From Ensifer adhaerens (lineage in GTDB: Bacteria > Pseudomonadota > Alphaproteobacteria > Rhizobiales > Rhizobiaceae): a DNA stretch of 64,000 bases. A model generated the notes under the pieces. It worked only from the letters and a program-made list of their open reading frames with translations. It made no database searches and was not told the origin of the DNA. A program made the position numbers and the translations under genes. Numbering within the stretch: the stretch's first letter is position 1; the number at the start of each line of letters is the position of its first letter. The DNA lies in assembly GCF_002007205.1 (NCBI RefSeq), contig NZ_LAZS01000005.1:124001-188000 (forward strand), in the 5' to 3' direction. This document shows positions 16,117 to 24,720 of the stretch, one piece after another.

Positions 16117-17406
16117 TCAAAACCGCCGGTCGATGAAGTGCTTGGCCTGGGCGCCTGCGTGGTAGAAGGCCGACTTCACATTGCGCCAGGTGTCCGGCGT
16201 TACGGGGGTCTCGGCAAGCGGGATCGCCGAGGTTTCGCCGGTGACGTGGTTGGCAAGTGCGCGGCCGAAGACGGTGCCCGGTGCGATGCCGCGGCCGTTG
16301 TAGCCGCTGACGGAGACGACGTTGGGGGCGAGCGTGTGCATGGCCGGCAGGTTGTTGGTGGTCATGCCGATGCGGCCGTCCCACCAGTATTCGAAGCGGA
16401 AATCACTGAGGAAGGGGAATAGCTTGCGCAGCGAGCGGGCAGCAAAGGCGCGGTGCGTGCCTTCGGCCAACGCGTCGAGCCTTCCGATCGAGCCGAAGAT
16501 CAGCCGGTTCTGCTGATCCATGCGGAAGGACGTCATGACGAGGCCGGTGTCCCAGGTGCCCTGGCGCTCCGGCAGGATGCGGGCGGCAACGGCGTCCGGC
16601 AGCGGATTGGTGGCGAACTGGAAGTAGGGCAGGATCGTCAGTTCCTGCGTATGCGCCTGCCAGGGGCTCTCGGCAAAGAGGCCGCCATAGGCATTGGTGG
16701 CAAGGATCACATGTCTTGCGCGCACCACGCCATTGCCCGCCTTCAGCACCCAGCTGTCGCCCTGGCGTTCGGCGCCTGTCAGCGGCGTGTCGGTATAGAT
16801 CTCCGCACCGGCGTCAAGGGCAGCGCGGGCAAGCCCGCGGGCATAGGCGAGCGGCTGGATGGTGCCGGCGCGGCGATCGAGCAGGGCGCCCGAAAATCCT
16901 TCGGCGCCGGTCAGTGCGTGTGCCCGCTCGGCCGAGAGTGCCTCGACCGGGGCGCCGCGCTTTTGCCACTGCGCTTCGCGGTCCCTGATTTCGGTAACGC
17001 CTTCGCTGCCGACGGCCATGTGCAGCGTGCCGTTGCGCACCGCCTCACAAGGCATCCCGTGTTTTGCGACCAGCGCATAGACCATCGACGGGCCATCGCC
17101 GAGTTCGGTCAGCAGCCGGTTTCCGGCATCGGGGCCGAGCGTCGAGATCAGGTCGTCGGGCTTCACCCACATGCCGGCGTTGACGAGGCCGACATTGCGG
17201 CCGGAGCCGCCAAAGCCGATCATCCTGGCCTCGATGACCGTTGCCTTCACACCCTTTTCGGCGAGGTGAAGCGCTGCCGAGAGACCGGTGAAGCCGCCGC
17301 CGATGATCGCGACATCGGTCGTCAGGTCGCGGGCAAGCGGCCGGGTCTCAGGGGCGGCCGGTGCCGTCGCATGCCAGAGGTTGGGCAGGGTGCGCTCCGT
17401 CGCCAT
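16117..17406 (-). CDS. FAD-dependent amine/D-amino-acid oxidase family protein (PuuB/OrdL-like)
   Basis: This 429-residue flavoprotein has the dinucleotide-binding motif VAIIGGGFTGLSAALHLAE (about 32-50), the FAD-contact region GFGGSGRNVGLVNAG (about 64-78) and a C-terminal FAD-closing segment VSGYNGRGIAPGT. Size and order match gamma-glutamylputrescine oxidase and related DAO-fold oxidases, which oxidise a C-N bond with O2 and release H2O2. No other putrescine gene is adjacent; the GS-like ligase is 9 kb away and oriented differently. Substrate assignment is open between gamma-glutamyl amines, D-amino acids and similar compounds. Confidence 0.88.
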   Translation of the reverse strand: MATERTLPNLWHATAPAAPETRPLARDLTTDVAIIGGGFTGLSAALHLAEKGVKATVIEARMIGFGGSGRNVGLVNAGMWVKPDDLISTLGPDAGNRLLTELGDGPSMVYALVAKHGMPCEAVRNGTLHMAVGSEGVTEIRDREAQWQKRGAPVEALSAERAHALTGAEGFSGALLDRRAGTIQPLAYARGLARAALDAGAEIYTDTPLTGAERQGDSWVLKAGNGVVRARHVILATNAYGGLFAESPWQAHTQELTILPYFQFATNPLPDAVAARILPERQGTWDTGLVMTSFRMDQQNRLIFGSIGRLDALAEGTHRAFAARSLRKLFPFLSDFRFEYWWDGRIGMTTNNLPAMHTLAPNVVSVSGYNGRGIAPGTVFGRALANHVTGETSAIPLAETPVTPDTWRNVKSAFYHAGAQAKHFIDRRF

Positions 17407-17794
17407 TCAGGCCATCCTTCAAGTGCGGCCGCGTGCCGGCCATTGTCGCCAAGATATCCGGTGATAGCCGATTGTCCGGAAAATTCTCATGACAATGTTT
17501 CATGAAGTCATGATGGAAGGCGGGCATGGAAAGGAGCGGCGCGGGCGCACGAAAAAAGAACCGCAGCTGGGTCGTCGGCAGCTGCGGTCTTTGCAAATGG
17601 ATAGGTCTGAAAAGGTTTTGCCGAACGACGGGCGCCGGCGCAAAGACATTTAACATCGGGTGCCCGTCGTGGATGGTCGATCAGGCACCCCCATCATCTA
17701 TGCTGCAGGCGCGAAGTCACTCACCCAATTGGGGGAAATCGCGCAAAAAATGCCAAAAAAACAACGTTTCGGTTAACAGGCGAGGCGGGCCCGA
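17407..17794. other. Intergenic region with one terminator
   Basis: Apart from the hairpin at 17551-17588 no gene or strong motif was seen. The region contains the upstream DNA of the flavoprotein gene on one side and the 3' tail of the L,D-transpeptidase transcript on the other. Confidence 0.5.
17551..17588 (-). terminator. Rho-independent terminator downstream of the L,D-transpeptidase gene
   Basis: ACCGCAGCTG and its exact complement CAGCTGCGGT (10 bp) flank a 9-base loop. Read on the minus strand the stem is followed by TTCTTTTTT, a good U-tract. It lies about 205 bases after the transpeptidase stop at 17795. Confidence 0.85.
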
Positions 17795-19225
17795 TTAGTC
17801 GACGAACTCGACCGTGACGCCGGTGCTCACCATCTTGGCGAGCTCGGTCGCGTCCCAGTTGGTCAGGCGCACGCAGCCATGGCTCTGGGTCTTGCCGATC
17901 TTCGACGGTTCGGGCGTGCCGTGGATGCCGTAGGTGGGCTTCGAAAGCGCGATCCAGACGGTGCCGACAGGACCGTTCGGGCCGGGCTGCAGCGTCAGGA
18001 TCTTGTCGTTGTTGCCCTGCTTGAAGTTGATCTTCGGGTTGTAGGTGTAGCCCGGATTGAGCGCGATGCGCTCGACGTTGACGGTGCCTGACGGAGACGG
18101 CGTGTCGGACGAGCCGATCGTTGCCGGATAGGCGGCAATCAGCTTGCCGGCGTCGTCATAGGCAAGCACCTGCTTGCGCGCCTTGTCGGCGAGGATGCGG
18201 GCGACCTTGCCGGTCTTGTTGGCGCCGGGGTTGATGACCTTGATGATCGTGCCAGGGATGGTGAAGTCGACACCCGGGTTCAGCTCGCGGAGATACGCTT
18301 CGTCCATGTGGAACTTCTCGCCGAGCATTTCCGTCGTCGAGGTGAAGGACATGTGCGGCAGCATCGCCTTGTGCGCATAATCCTCGGGGATCGAGGCGAC
18401 ATAGGGGCCGGCGGCGTCGGCAGCCGTGATCGTGTAGCTGGTGATCGGCATGCCACCGCTCATGCGCAACCGCTCGAGAATGTCCTCGGTGTTGTTGGGG
18501 TCGAGCGTTTCGCCGGTCGCCTGCTGCCAGGCTTCGATCGCCTTGGTGACGTTCGAGCCCATCTTGCCGTCGATGACGCCGGGCGAGAAGCCCTCGCGGT
18601 CGAGGAAGACCTGCAGCGCTGTGATTTCGGCGCGCGACTTCGACTTGACCGAGATCGCCGGCGGCATCGACTGGCGCATCGGGTTGCCGTCGTTCGGATC
18701 GATGGAGGCTTCTTGTGTGCCGTCGATCAGGCCCGGCAGGCTGTTCGGCAGTTCGTTGCCGTCGGCCGACGGCGGAACGACGTCGCGGTAGTCGGGAATG
18801 GAGCCGGTGACGTCGCCGGGCTCGGAATAGCCATAGCCGCGCTCTGTGTCGCGGGAGCGCCGGTTCGAATAGATGTCGACATCGCCCTGGCGGCGGTAGC
18901 CGCCATAGTCGGCCTGACGGTTGCCACCGTAGTCGCGTTGATGGCCGCGATTGTTGGGCACCACGGTTGCGACCACATTGCCCCAGCTGTCGATCAGAAG
19001 CGTGCGGCCGCGGCTGTCGCGCATGGTCTGCACTTCGTCGGAGCGGGGCACATAGTCCAGGATTTCGCCATCGGGCGTGACCAGCATGACATCGTCGCCA
19101 TAGCGATTGTAGCCGCGATAGTCCTGTGCGAAGGCAGCCGTCAAATCCACGGCAAGAAAGCCGGCTGCGGCGAGGAGCGAGAGGCCTGTGCGGGTCGCTG
19201 ACGTCACGAGAGAACCTGTTTTCAT
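17795..19225 (-). CDS. L,D-transpeptidase (YkuD domain) with peptidoglycan-binding domain
   Basis: This protein is about 476 residues long and exported. A signal peptide ends near residue 38 (LTAAFAQ), followed by a Gly/Tyr/Arg-rich low-complexity stretch, a peptidoglycan-binding-like repeat (about 190-260, FLDREGFSPGVIDGKMGS) and a YkuD domain (about 335-476). The catalytic motif is HGTPEP...SHGCVRL with C451. It makes meso-Dap crosslinks or anchors proteins to peptidoglycan in the periplasm; polar-growing Rhizobiales have many such enzymes. The start could also be the ATG at 19249; I chose 19225 because it gives a normal signal peptide, although neither has a clear ribosome site. Confidence 0.92.
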   Translation of the reverse strand: MKTGSLVTSATRTGLSLLAAAGFLAVDLTAAFAQDYRGYNRYGDDVMLVTPDGEILDYVPRSDEVQTMRDSRGRTLLIDSWGNVVATVVPNNRGHQRDYGGNRQADYGGYRRQGDVDIYSNRRSRDTERGYGYSEPGDVTGSIPDYRDVVPPSADGNELPNSLPGLIDGTQEASIDPNDGNPMRQSMPPAISVKSKSRAEITALQVFLDREGFSPGVIDGKMGSNVTKAIEAWQQATGETLDPNNTEDILERLRMSGGMPITSYTITAADAAGPYVASIPEDYAHKAMLPHMSFTSTTEMLGEKFHMDEAYLRELNPGVDFTIPGTIIKVINPGANKTGKVARILADKARKQVLAYDDAGKLIAAYPATIGSSDTPSPSGTVNVERIALNPGYTYNPKINFKQGNNDKILTLQPGPNGPVGTVWIALSKPTYGIHGTPEPSKIGKTQSHGCVRLTNWDATELAKMVSTGVTVEFVD

Positions 19226-19413
19226 TGTAGTGAATGTGGCGCGGTACATTTCGAATTCGACGTTAATGTGAAAAAAATGAATTCATCATGAACAAGCAGT
19301 TAAATTCTATCTAGGCGGTGCATTCCCGGGCTTCAACCGCTGAATTGCGTCTCTCCTCAGTTATCATGTCTTTGTGATTGCAGTGATTCTGCGGCCGATT
19401 TGAGGAAGAAGAC

Positions 19414-20259
19414 ATGCTGAAAACGCTCGAAGAACCTCAGGACGCCCGAGAGAATCATGTGCTGTTCGACCGGCTCTCGGCGCTCGATATCGCCGCCTTC
19501 GTCGTCGACGCGATCGACCTGTCGCCGGGTGCTGCAATTCCGTCGGATGGCGATCCCAGGATCGACCGGGCGCTCGCCGGTTTTCTCTTCACCTGTGGCC
19601 CCGAGCATATTCGTCATCCGGAACCGATCGAGGGCGGGGCGGACGGCGCGCGCTATCCGCTGCATGGGTCGCTTGCCGGGACCGCCGTCAGCCACACGGA
19701 GATGGCAGGCGACGGGGTCGAGTGCACGGCGACGATCGAGGTTGCGCTTGCGGGGGGCGGGCAGGCGCGGGTCGAGCGGCGCTGGCGGATCGATGCCGCG
19801 CGACGCGAAGTGGTGCTCGAGGACCGCGTCGTCAATTCAGGGACATCCGCCTTTCCGCCCATGATGATGTATCACCTCAATGTCGGCGGTCGGTTGCTCG
19901 GGCCCGGCACCCGCATCGTCAGCGCGTCGCTTGCGGGTGGGGTGAGCGCCTGGCGCTTCGGCGAGGGCGAGAGCGCGCATTTCTGCCTGCCGGCGGCCAT
20001 TGGTGCCGACGGCTGGTCGGAGGTCACGCTTGCGGACCTTGCCGGTCTCGGCGGACGAAGTCTGAAGGTGCGGTTCCGAGCCGATACGCTGCCCTTCCTG
20101 CAGATGTGGCGCTGCCAGCGCGGCGAGGCCGACGTGATCAGCATCGAGCCGGTCTCGCACCGCATTGCCAAGCGACCGGAGCTGGCGGCGGCGGGAGAGC
20201 TTGTGCCGCTTTCACCGGGTGAGGCGCAGAGTTATGCCATCGCCTTCTCGGTCGTCTGA
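19414..20259 (+). CDS. Aldose-1-epimerase-like protein (DUF4432 type)
   Basis: This 281-residue cytosolic protein is built of beta-strands in the galactose-mutarotase-like fold. MMMYHLNVGGRLLGPG at about 149-164 is the segment I recognise from the DUF4432 family, and a late ISIEPVSHR segment follows. GAGGAAG lies upstream of the ATG. The family is thought to bind a sugar but most members have no assigned reaction. It is on the same strand as the following sulfurtransferase-like, cupin and GH114-like genes with moderate gaps, so loose co-transcription is possible. Confidence 0.7.
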   Translation: MLKTLEEPQDARENHVLFDRLSALDIAAFVVDAIDLSPGAAIPSDGDPRIDRALAGFLFTCGPEHIRHPEPIEGGADGARYPLHGSLAGTAVSHTEMAGDGVECTATIEVALAGGGQARVERRWRIDAARREVVLEDRVVNSGTSAFPPMMMYHLNVGGRLLGPGTRIVSASLAGGVSAWRFGEGESAHFCLPAAIGADGWSEVTLADLAGLGGRSLKVRFRADTLPFLQMWRCQRGEADVISIEPVSHRIAKRPELAAAGELVPLSPGEAQSYAIAFSVV

Positions 20260-20351
20260 TCCTGCACCTTGACGATGCGGCTTTTGAATTGACGGGAGAT
20301 GAGGCTGCGCCTACATCAGAGGCCGAGAAATTTGCCTCAAGGAAGACGACC

Positions 20352-20690
20352 ATGGACATCCGCCAGATCAACGACGAATATTCGGTCACCGGCCAGATCA
20401 CGGTCGAGGATCTCGACCAGATCAAGGCACTCGGCTTCAAGTCCATCGTCTGCCACCGCCCGGATTTCGAGGCGCCGGACCAGCCGACCTTTGATTCGAT
20501 TGCCGCGCGCGCCGAAGAACTCGGCATCGAAACCAAGCACATCCCCGTCGGCCCGATGGGCGTGACGGCAGACGCAGTGACCAGCATGGTCGACGCGCTC
20601 GACGAGTTCCAGCGGCCGATGCTCGGCTACTGCCGCTCCGGCGCCCGCTCGACCGCCGTCTACCAGCAGACCCAGCATATCCGCGGCTGA
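20352..20690 (+). CDS. Rhodanese/phosphatase-like small protein (TIGR01244/DUF442 type)
   Basis: This 112-residue single-domain protein has the DUF442 fold often fused to beta-lactamase-like hydrolases. A cysteine loop YCRSGARS near residue 98 resembles the rhodanese active loop CRxGxR. The N-terminal part (INDEYSVTGQITVEDL) is typical for the family. In several bacteria the relative BlrH/Blh acts in persulfide handling, but there is no metallo-beta-lactamase partner here. AAGGAAG precedes the ATG. Sulfur transfer or dephosphorylation are both possible. Confidence 0.8.
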   Translation: MDIRQINDEYSVTGQITVEDLDQIKALGFKSIVCHRPDFEAPDQPTFDSIAARAEELGIETKHIPVGPMGVTADAVTSMVDALDEFQRPMLGYCRSGARSTAVYQQTQHIRG

Positions 20691-20755
20691 GCCCTAAAGC
20701 GAATCCAAGCCCTCGCGCTCGGCCGTATCGTTCCATCTGACCGTGGAGGACCGGC

Positions 20756-21109
20756 ATGACCGAAGCGCATCTCATTTCGCGCGAGCAATGGGCGGATGAG
20801 CCCGACGCGTGGAAGGGTGAATTCGAAGGCGGCGCCTTTGGCGCAGGCCTCTCGGTGATCTTCGTTTCCACCGACGAGATCGGCTACGGGCCGAAACTGC
20901 ACCGCCATCCCTATCCCGAAACCTTCATCGTGCGCGTCGGCCGCGCCCGCTTCACCGTCGGCGATCGCACCATCGATGCCGAGGCCGGCCAGATCGTCGT
21001 GGCGCCGGCCAATGTGCCGCACAAGTTCGAGAATCTCGGACCCGGCCGGCTGGAGACGATCGACCTGCATGAGGCCGGCGCGTTTTCGACCGAGTGGCTG
21101 GAAGGCTGA
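20756..21109 (+). CDS. Small cupin-domain protein
   Basis: This 117-residue protein forms a single cupin barrel. Motif 1 is PKLHRHPYPETFIVRVGRA (about 43-61, two His and one Glu as potential metal ligands), and motif 2 is APANVPHKFENLG (about 83-95). Small cupins bind a metal and may act as isomerases, dioxygenases or sensors; nothing here fixes the reaction. Its stop codon overlaps the start of the next gene (TGATG), so the two are translationally coupled. Confidence 0.85.
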   Translation: MTEAHLISREQWADEPDAWKGEFEGGAFGAGLSVIFVSTDEIGYGPKLHRHPYPETFIVRVGRARFTVGDRTIDAEAGQIVVAPANVPHKFENLGPGRLETIDLHEAGAFSTEWLEG

Positions 21110-21969
21110 TGCAAGCTCTGCGGTACAGGGATTTTGCTCGCCTTGGAGCATTGTTGCTCGTGGCACCGATCGTGAGCGTCGCCATCGGTCACAACGCGCC
21201 GGCCCGAGCGTTCAGCAAGCCGCCGGCGAACGGGCGGCTCGACTATCAACTTGGCGGCGCCTACACACCGGCGGCCGATGTGGCTATCGTCGTTCGCGAC
21301 CGTTTGGAAGAGCCCGCGGCGGGCAAATACAACATCTGCTATGTAAATGCCTTCCAGACCCAACCTGGCGATGCCGTGTGGTGGCGCAAGAACCATCCCG
21401 ATCTCCTGGTCAAGAAGGATGGAAAGTATGTGGTCGACCCGAATTGGCCGGACGAACACATCCTGGACATATCCACGACCGCGAAGCGTGCGGCTCTCAT
21501 GGATGTCGTTGGGCCGTGGATCGACAAATGCGCTTCGGACGGGTTCAAGGCGATAGAGCCTGACAATCTCGACTCCTGGGTGCGGTCGAAGGGCGTGCTC
21601 ACTCCGGCCGCAAACCTTGCGTTCGCTGAGCTGCTTGTTCAACGGGCGCACAAAGCCGATCTCGCCATCGGCCAGAAGAATGCCGCCGAATTGGCAGAGA
21701 TCGGCGCTGCGCAAATCGGATTCGATTTTGCGATCGCCGAGGAATGCCAGGTGTGGTCCGAATGCCAGGTCTATTCCAAGGCCTATGGCAACCAGGTCTA
21801 TGAGATCGAGTACGGTGACAACGATAGGGACCCCATCGGCAATGCGGTCGATCCGGTGAGTTATTTCAACACTGCATGCCAGGCGCAGGGCACGAGGATT
21901 TCGGTCATCTATCGCGACAGGGATGTCGTTCCAGCAGGCACATCGGGATACGTCTACAGGGCGTGCTAG
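21109..21969 (+). CDS. Exported GH114-like (endo-alpha-1,4-polygalactosaminidase type) protein
   Basis: This 286-residue protein has an N-terminal signal or anchor segment (about 10-34) and a TIM-barrel-like domain of the GH114 type. YNICYVNAFQTQPGD, NWPDEHILDIST and the acidic FKAIEPDNLDSW (about 147-158) are the family landmarks, with D and E as likely catalytic acids. Relatives cut polygalactosaminan in exopolysaccharides and are used in biofilm matrix turnover. The ATG overlaps the cupin stop. Secretion and polysaccharide activity are inferences from family and signal. Confidence 0.8.
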   Translation: MQALRYRDFARLGALLLVAPIVSVAIGHNAPARAFSKPPANGRLDYQLGGAYTPAADVAIVVRDRLEEPAAGKYNICYVNAFQTQPGDAVWWRKNHPDLLVKKDGKYVVDPNWPDEHILDISTTAKRAALMDVVGPWIDKCASDGFKAIEPDNLDSWVRSKGVLTPAANLAFAELLVQRAHKADLAIGQKNAAELAEIGAAQIGFDFAIAEECQVWSECQVYSKAYGNQVYEIEYGDNDRDPIGNAVDPVSYFNTACQAQGTRISVIYRDRDVVPAGTSGYVYRAC

Positions 21970-22059
21970 AGCAATTCGAGGAAAATTGCGAAACGGCTTT
22001 CCGTCTGGGGCGACCGCTGTTTTCCACGGCGGTCGCAATCGCTGTCACACTGGAGGCGA

Positions 22060-23706
22060 TTAGCCGGCCCTGATCTCGCTTAGCGTGCGCGTCGGCGTGA
22101 TCGCCTCCGGGTCGAGCTTGATCTCGATGATCGCCGGCTTGCCGCTGGCGCGCGCCCTGAGGAAGGCATCGGCGAACTCCTCCGTCTTCTCGACCGTCTC
22201 GCCGTGGCCGCCATAGGCGCGGGCAAGGGCTGCGAAGTCCGGATTGGTGAGGTCGGTGGCGCTGACGCGGCCGGGATAATCACGCTCCTGGTGCATGCGG
22301 ATCGTGCCGTAGATGCCGTTGTTGACGACGACGGTAATGATCGGCAGGCGGTAGCGCGCGGCGGTGGCGAATTCCTGACCGTGCATCAGGAAACAGCCGT
22401 CACCGGCAAAGCAGATGACCTCGCGATCCGGATGTAGCTGCTTGGCGGCAACGGCTGCCGGCAGGCCGTAGCCCATGGAGCCTGAAGCCGGGGCAGCTTG
22501 CGTGGCAAAGCGGCGGAAGCGGTGGAAGCGATGCACCCAGGTGGCGTAGTTGCCGGCACCGTTGGTGAAGATCGTATCCTCCGGCACGCTCGCTTCGATC
22601 CAGTTCATGATCGGGCCCATCTGCACGGCACCCGGGCCGGTTTCGGGCGGGGTCGACCATTTGAGATAGGCGGCGTGCATGGTCTCCGTGCGCGCAGACC
22701 AGGCCGGCTCGCCCGAAGGCGCAAGGCCTTCGAGGGCGGCGACGAAGTCGCTCGGGCTGGCCGCGATCGCCAGTTCCGGCCGGTAGACGCGGCCAAGCTC
22801 GGAACTATCAGGGTGCACATGTACCAGTGTCTGGCGCGGGTAGGGGCTGTCCATCAGCGTGTAGCCGGACGACGGCATTTCGGAGAAACGGCCGCCGAGA
22901 AGCAGGACGAGATCCGCCTCCTTGATCTCTTTTGCCAGAGCGGGGTTGATGCCGATGCCGACATCGCCGGCGTACATCGGGTGCAGGTGATCAAACAGCA
23001 TCTGGCGACGGAAGGAGCAGCCGACCGGCAGCTTCCAGCGTTCGGCGAAGCGCTGGAATTCAGCAACGCTTTCCGCTGTCCAGCGAGTGCCGCCGAGGAC
23101 GGCGATCGGGCGCTTGGCGTTGCTCAGCATCTCTTCGAGCCGCTTGATCTGCGCCGGGCCCGGATGGCCTTCGACCGGCTGGTAGGGTTTTGCCGCGGGC
23201 GCCTCGGCGCTGCGGGTCAGCATGTCCTCGGGCAGGGTGAGCACCACCGGGCCGGGCCGCCCGGAGGTGGCGACGGCAAAGGCGCGGGTGACGAATTCCG
23301 GGATGCGGGCGGGATCGTCGATCTCGCCCACCCACTTGGCGACTTCGGTGAAGGCGCGGCGGTATTCGATCTCCTGGAAGGCTTCGCGCTCGCGTGCATC
23401 GCTCTGCACCTGGCCGATGAAGAGGATCATCGGGATCGAATCCTGCCTTGCGACATGGAGACCGGCCGAAGCGTTGGTGGCACCCGGACCGCGGGTCACC
23501 ATGCAGATGCCGGGCTCGCCGGTGAGGCGCCCCCAGGCGTCGGCCATCATCGCCGCACCGCCTTCCTGGCGGCAGACGAGTACGTCGATGTCGGTGTCGT
23601 AGAGCGCGTCGAGCACGGCCAGGTAGCTTTCTCCCGGCACGCAGGCGATGCGCTTCACCCCGTTGGCGACGAGCGCGTCGACGATGAGCTGACCTCCAGT
23701 TTTCAT
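22060..23706 (-). CDS. Thiamine-pyrophosphate enzyme, acetolactate-synthase-like
   Basis: This 548-residue protein has the three-domain layout of acetolactate synthase, benzoylformate decarboxylase and similar enzymes. The catalytic Glu of the N-terminal Pyr domain is in VCRQEGGAAMMADAWGR. The TPP/Mg site lies at about 430-460 as AGDGCFLMHGQEF...VVNNGIYG. GGGAGGAGAT precedes the ATG. There is no small regulatory subunit nearby and it is the last gene of an operon with an exporter and a hydrolase. It is probably not the biosynthetic IlvB but a catabolic decarboxylase or carboligase of unknown substrate. Confidence 0.88.
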   Translation of the reverse strand: MKTGGQLIVDALVANGVKRIACVPGESYLAVLDALYDTDIDVLVCRQEGGAAMMADAWGRLTGEPGICMVTRGPGATNASAGLHVARQDSIPMILFIGQVQSDAREREAFQEIEYRRAFTEVAKWVGEIDDPARIPEFVTRAFAVATSGRPGPVVLTLPEDMLTRSAEAPAAKPYQPVEGHPGPAQIKRLEEMLSNAKRPIAVLGGTRWTAESVAEFQRFAERWKLPVGCSFRRQMLFDHLHPMYAGDVGIGINPALAKEIKEADLVLLLGGRFSEMPSSGYTLMDSPYPRQTLVHVHPDSSELGRVYRPELAIAASPSDFVAALEGLAPSGEPAWSARTETMHAAYLKWSTPPETGPGAVQMGPIMNWIEASVPEDTIFTNGAGNYATWVHRFHRFRRFATQAAPASGSMGYGLPAAVAAKQLHPDREVICFAGDGCFLMHGQEFATAARYRLPIITVVVNNGIYGTIRMHQERDYPGRVSATDLTNPDFAALARAYGGHGETVEKTEEFADAFLRARASGKPAIIEIKLDPEAITPTRTLSEIRAG

Positions 23707-23755
23707 AGTATCTCCTCCCAATGGTCTTTCTTTTGTTATCAGATGGCTTTTGTCA

Positions 23756-24709
23756 TCAGATGGCTGGCGACACCGGAGCGACGCTGGTGTCCTTGTGAAC
23801 GCGGCGCTCGCGCCAGATGATGTAGAGGCCGGAGCCGATGATGATGGCGATGCCGAGCCATTTGAGTGCGTCCGGCAGGTCGCCGAAAACGAGCCAGCCG
23901 AAGATCGTCGCCGAGACGATTTCGAGATATTGCAGCGGCGCCAGCACCGAGGCCGGGGCGGCGCGATAGGCATAGACGCCGAGCACGCCGGATATGGTGG
24001 CGGTGACGCCGACGCCGAGCAGGTAGTACCAGGTATAGCCCTGCGGCCAGACCGGATCGAAGATGCCGGAACCGGTACCTTCGCCGAAATAGAGCAGCAC
24101 GAGGCAGAAGAGTCCGCCCCAGATGCCGGCATGAAACTGCATCGACCAGGGATCTTCGTTCTGCGCCACCATGCGGGTGACGAGCAGGAAAACGGCAAGG
24201 CCGAAGGCGGCGACGACGGGCAGAAGCGCAATCCAGCCGACCTCCTGCATGCTTGGCTGGATCACGAGCAGCGCGCCGAAGAAGCCGACGCCGCAGGCGG
24301 TGTAGCGCCGCCAGCCGATCGTCTCCTTCAAAAAGATGCTGCCGAGGATCGTCAGGATGATCGGCTCGACGAAGAAGATCGCGATCGCATCGGCAACCTC
24401 CATCACCTTCAGCGTGGTGATGAAGGAAAGCATCGTTACGACCAGGAGCCCGCCGCGCAGCGCGTGCAGCCCGGTCTTCTTCCAGGTGAGATCGAACAGG
24501 CTGCCGCGGAAGAGCACGATCGGCAGGATGAAAACGACCTGCAGCAGGAAGCGCACGGCGGTGATTTCGGCAGACGGGACGGTCGCGATCGCGAGCTTGG
24601 CGAAGATGTCGATCAGCGGCGACAGGAGCACCGAGATCACCATCAGCGTCAGCCCGAAGGAGATGCGGTTATGGTCCGTGGCGATCTTTTGAAGGGAGAT
24701 GTCGGCCAT
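23756..24709 (-). CDS. DMT-family (EamA) transporter
   Basis: This protein is about 317 residues long, with ten hydrophobic segments in two EamA repeats. Family features include TAVRFLLQVVF and AIAIFFVEPIILTILGSIFLKE at the end of the first repeat. It is probably an inner-membrane exporter of amino acids or other small metabolites. The ATG at 24709 follows AAATATC and lies 11 bases after the hydrolase stop; the TPP-enzyme gene starts 49 bases after its own stop. The three genes look like one operon. Confidence 0.9.
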   Translation of the reverse strand: MADISLQKIATDHNRISFGLTLMVISVLLSPLIDIFAKLAIATVPSAEITAVRFLLQVVFILPIVLFRGSLFDLTWKKTGLHALRGGLLVVTMLSFITTLKVMEVADAIAIFFVEPIILTILGSIFLKETIGWRRYTACGVGFFGALLVIQPSMQEVGWIALLPVVAAFGLAVFLLVTRMVAQNEDPWSMQFHAGIWGGLFCLVLLYFGEGTGSGIFDPVWPQGYTWYYLLGVGVTATISGVLGVYAYRAAPASVLAPLQYLEIVSATIFGWLVFGDLPDALKWLGIAIIIGSGLYIIWRERRVHKDTSVAPVSPAI

Positions 24710-24720
24710 GATATTTCCGG

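Noticed and set aside
22010-22036. 8-bp hairpin between the convergent GH114-like and TPP-enzyme genes as terminator
   Set aside because: There is no T-run on either strand after the stem and the loop is 11 bases long.
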